From Elusimicrobiota bacterium (GTDB lineage: Bacteria > Elusimicrobiota > Elusimicrobia > UBA1565): 5,897 nt of DNA. Under the pieces are notes generated by a model. The model did not search any database and was not told the DNA's origin. It saw only the letters and a list, made by a program, of their open reading frames with translations. This document shows, piece after piece, positions 5,801-5,897 of this stretch (position 1 is its first letter; every line of letters begins with the position of its first letter). The stretch is taken from positions 17,772 to 23,668 of the forward strand of contig DMEZ01000041.1 of assembly GCA_003450735.1 (NCBI GenBank), written 5' to 3'. The position numbers and the translations under genes were made by a program.

Positions 5801-5897
5801 CCGGCCGCCGCCGCCACCAGGGCCCCATCCAGCCGCACCGCCAGGCTAGCCAGGTTCAGACCTGAGCCGCCCGCGTCCGCGTAGTTGATGAGCGCCG
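2827..5897 (-). CDS. Giant surface protein: tandem Ig-like repeats, IPT/TIG domain and T9SS/FlgD-type C-terminal tail (5' end missing)
   Basis: Seen: the frame is open from the right edge (first full codon at 5895) to TAG at 2827-2829, giving 1022 residues. Visible residues 1-834 are nine tandem units of 94-95 residues. Each has a YADAGGSGLNL-like segment, a VRLDG strand, an L-x-G-L/SL-x-x-G-x-H-x-L strand, SIADNAGN, then FTV and a linker with SP.I.I and GSFMN.TST. Residues 837-925 form an IPT/TIG domain (CTISGINPNSG, GGTVITITGTGF, TFDGVDA, VPLLVTTSVGTC). Residues 926-1022 form a tail with YFYPSPA, VRVYNVIGDLV, LAPGVYLYLLE and terminal KKFVVRH. Known: DxAGN-type repeats are bacterial Ig-like folds, and such tails occur as FlgD-Ig or T9SS type A sorting domains. 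Inferred: an exported stalk-like, adhesive or binding protein, held or released at the outer membrane. The repeats contain no cysteine; all four visible cysteines lie in the IPT domain and tail. A GTG at 5838 is an internal Val of the repeat, not the start; signal peptide and true N-terminus lie beyond 5897. The gene lies directly upstream of the SBBP gene on the same strand. Confidence 0.9.
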   Translation of the reverse strand, partial: ALINYADAGGSGLNLASLAVRLDGALVAAAAGASQATADLTGLAQGVHTLSASIADNAGNAATTTNTFTVDLTSPTIMIARPAEGSFMNYTSTAALINYADTGGSGLNLSSLRVRLDGALVAATAGASLATVNLAGLVQGVHTLDASIADNAGNRTSASQVSFTVSLSSPVISIARPAQGSFMNYTSTAAIINYADAGGSGLNLSSLRVRLDGNLVAASAGPNQAAVDLASLAEGAHTLSASIADNVGNEATTQNTFTVNLTSPSISIALPPDGSFMKYTSTAAVIDYADAGGAGLNLASLAVRLDGNLVAAAAGASQATVSLAGLAQGAHILSASIADNEGNRTTTQNSFTVDLTSPAIAIALPPNGSFMNAASTTAIINYADTGGSGLNLASLVVRLDGSLVAASAGPNQAAVDLASLAEGVHTLDASIADNAGNQTSASQVSFTVSLSSPVISIARPFDGSFMNNTSTAAVIDYADAGGAGLNLASLVVRLDGNLAAAAAGASQAAADLAGLAQGVHTLDASIADNAGNRTSASQVRFTVDLTSPAISIVQPPNGSFMRATSTMAIVNYADAGGSGLNLASLIVRLDGNPLAASAGASQATVALASLAEGVHTLDASIADNAGNRTSASQVSFTVSLSSPSISIARPSEGSFMNNTSTAATIDYADAGGTGLDLASLEVRLDGNLVAAAAGASQAAANLAGLAQGAHTLDASIADNAGNRTSASQVRFIVDLASPTIAIVLPPNNSLFHYTSTTAIITYADAGGSGLNLTSLLVRLDGNPLAAVAGASQAVVNLASLAAGVHTLDASIADNAGNRTSASQVRFTVDLSTPPALCTISGINPNSGIALGGTVITITGTGFSGNSGPGGVTFDGVDAAVYSVNSSSTVITATTPRYSQAGSLSTGPVPLLVTTSVGTCQVNYIYLLAAAACGDDYFYPSPATGATGNFAYCMGQPGTVRVRVYNVIGDLVARLEDARPAGAQRSSLNTARLAPGVYLYLLEKDYGGGYSERSRVKKFVVRH
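2830..3120 (-). other. C-terminal sorting-type tail (FlgD-Ig / T9SS type A-like)
   Basis: About 97 residues close the protein. YFYPSPATG is followed by GTVRVRVYNVIGDLVARL, then LNTARLAPGVYLYLLE, then KKFVVRH at the extreme C-terminus. The 'YN..G.LV..L ... G.......L..GVYLY.LE ... KKFVV' pattern is shared by T9SS type A sorting domains and the related FlgD Ig-like fold. In T9SS hosts such a tail directs passage across the outer membrane and is often cleaved. Whether this host has T9SS cannot be seen here, so the sorting role is an inference. Confidence 0.75.
3121..3387 (-). other. IPT/TIG domain of the Ig-repeat protein
   Basis: The segment encodes visible residues 837-925. It begins CTISGINPNSG, with GGTVITITGTGF, TFDGVDA, TVITATTPRYS and VPLLVTTSVGTC following in the order typical of IPT/TIG immunoglobulin-like folds. 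Cysteines near the first and last strands could form a disulfide (inferred). It directly follows the shortened ninth Ig-like unit and precedes the sorting-type tail. It closely resembles the IPT domain beginning at position 218 in the downstream gene. Confidence 0.85.
3400..5895 (-). repeat. Nine-copy tandem Ig-like repeat array (period 285 or 282 bases)
   Basis: Units in coding order: U1 5895-5614 (94 residues), U2 5613-5329 (95), U3 5328-5047 (94), U4 5046-4765 (94), U5 4764-4480 (95), U6 4479-4195 (95), U7 4194-3910 (95), U8 3909-3625 (95), U9 3624 to about 3400 (cut short where the IPT domain begins). The phase was fixed on the SIADNAGN codons, whose shared base falls at 5732, 5450, 5165, 4883, 4601, 4316, 4031, 3746 and 3461. 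The 94-residue units carry TTTNTF, TTQNTF or TTQNSF after that motif; the 95-residue units carry TSASQV. The array continues past the right edge, so nine is a minimum. All units stay in frame and are free of stops. Confidence 0.95.

Noticed and set aside
2827..5838. GTG at 5838 as the true start of the Ig-repeat protein
   Set aside because: This codon is the Val of the conserved VRLDG strand inside a repeat unit. The frame stays open and repeat-like upstream to the window edge, and no signal peptide follows.
3400..5895. CRISPR array or satellite DNA
   Set aside because: The period of 282-285 bases is a multiple of three, the units encode a continuous Ig-like protein, and there are no short repeats separated by unique spacers.
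1..5897. Insertion sequence, transposase, tRNA/rRNA, or defence and toxin genes
   Set aside because: No such protein motifs, terminal inverted repeats or RNA gene signatures were seen on either strand. Nearly all of the window is accounted for by the two surface-protein genes.

Overview
The window is GC-rich and holds two large genes, both on the minus strand and both cut by a window edge. Each reads as a secreted or surface-exposed modular beta-protein of a Gram-negative-type bacterium. The mix of SBBP beta-propeller repeats, an IPT/TIG domain, tandem Ig-like repeats and a C-terminal tail of the FlgD-Ig / type IX secretion (T9SS) sorting-domain kind is common in uncultured GC-rich lineages seen mainly in metagenomes. 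The tail recalls large secreted proteins of Elusimicrobiota, but this taxonomic guess rests on memory of the style and is weak; another phylum with T9SS-like tails is possible.

Right part (5897 down to 2827, minus): the 3' part of a giant repeat protein. The visible 1022 residues are nine tandem Ig-like units of 94 or 95 residues, one IPT/TIG domain, and a roughly 97-residue C-terminal sorting-type tail. The true start lies beyond the right edge, and the array itself runs off that edge.

Middle (2826 to 2667): a 160-base intergenic gap, less GC-rich than its flanks. It holds a plausible -10 box, a good Shine-Dalgarno sequence, a 10-base palindrome and short direct repeats. No convincing intrinsic terminator is visible.

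Left part (2666 down to 1, minus): the 5' part of a second secreted protein, 888 residues visible. It has a signal peptide, an N-terminal module of the kind that precedes SBBP repeats (DUF7948-like), seven SBBP-type blades and the start of an IPT/TIG domain. It has no stop codon in the window, and long GC-driven open frames on the opposite strand obscure it.

The two genes share a related IPT/TIG module at a similar place near the C-terminus, including an 18-base identical DNA stretch. The left gene therefore probably ends, outside the window, in the same kind of tail. Both products look like exported structural, adhesive or binding proteins. No enzyme, toxin, mobile element, CRISPR array or RNA gene is visible. 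The most notable structure is the repeat array: it alternates between two unit types (a super-repeat of about 570 bases), and parts of it are identical even at synonymous sites.
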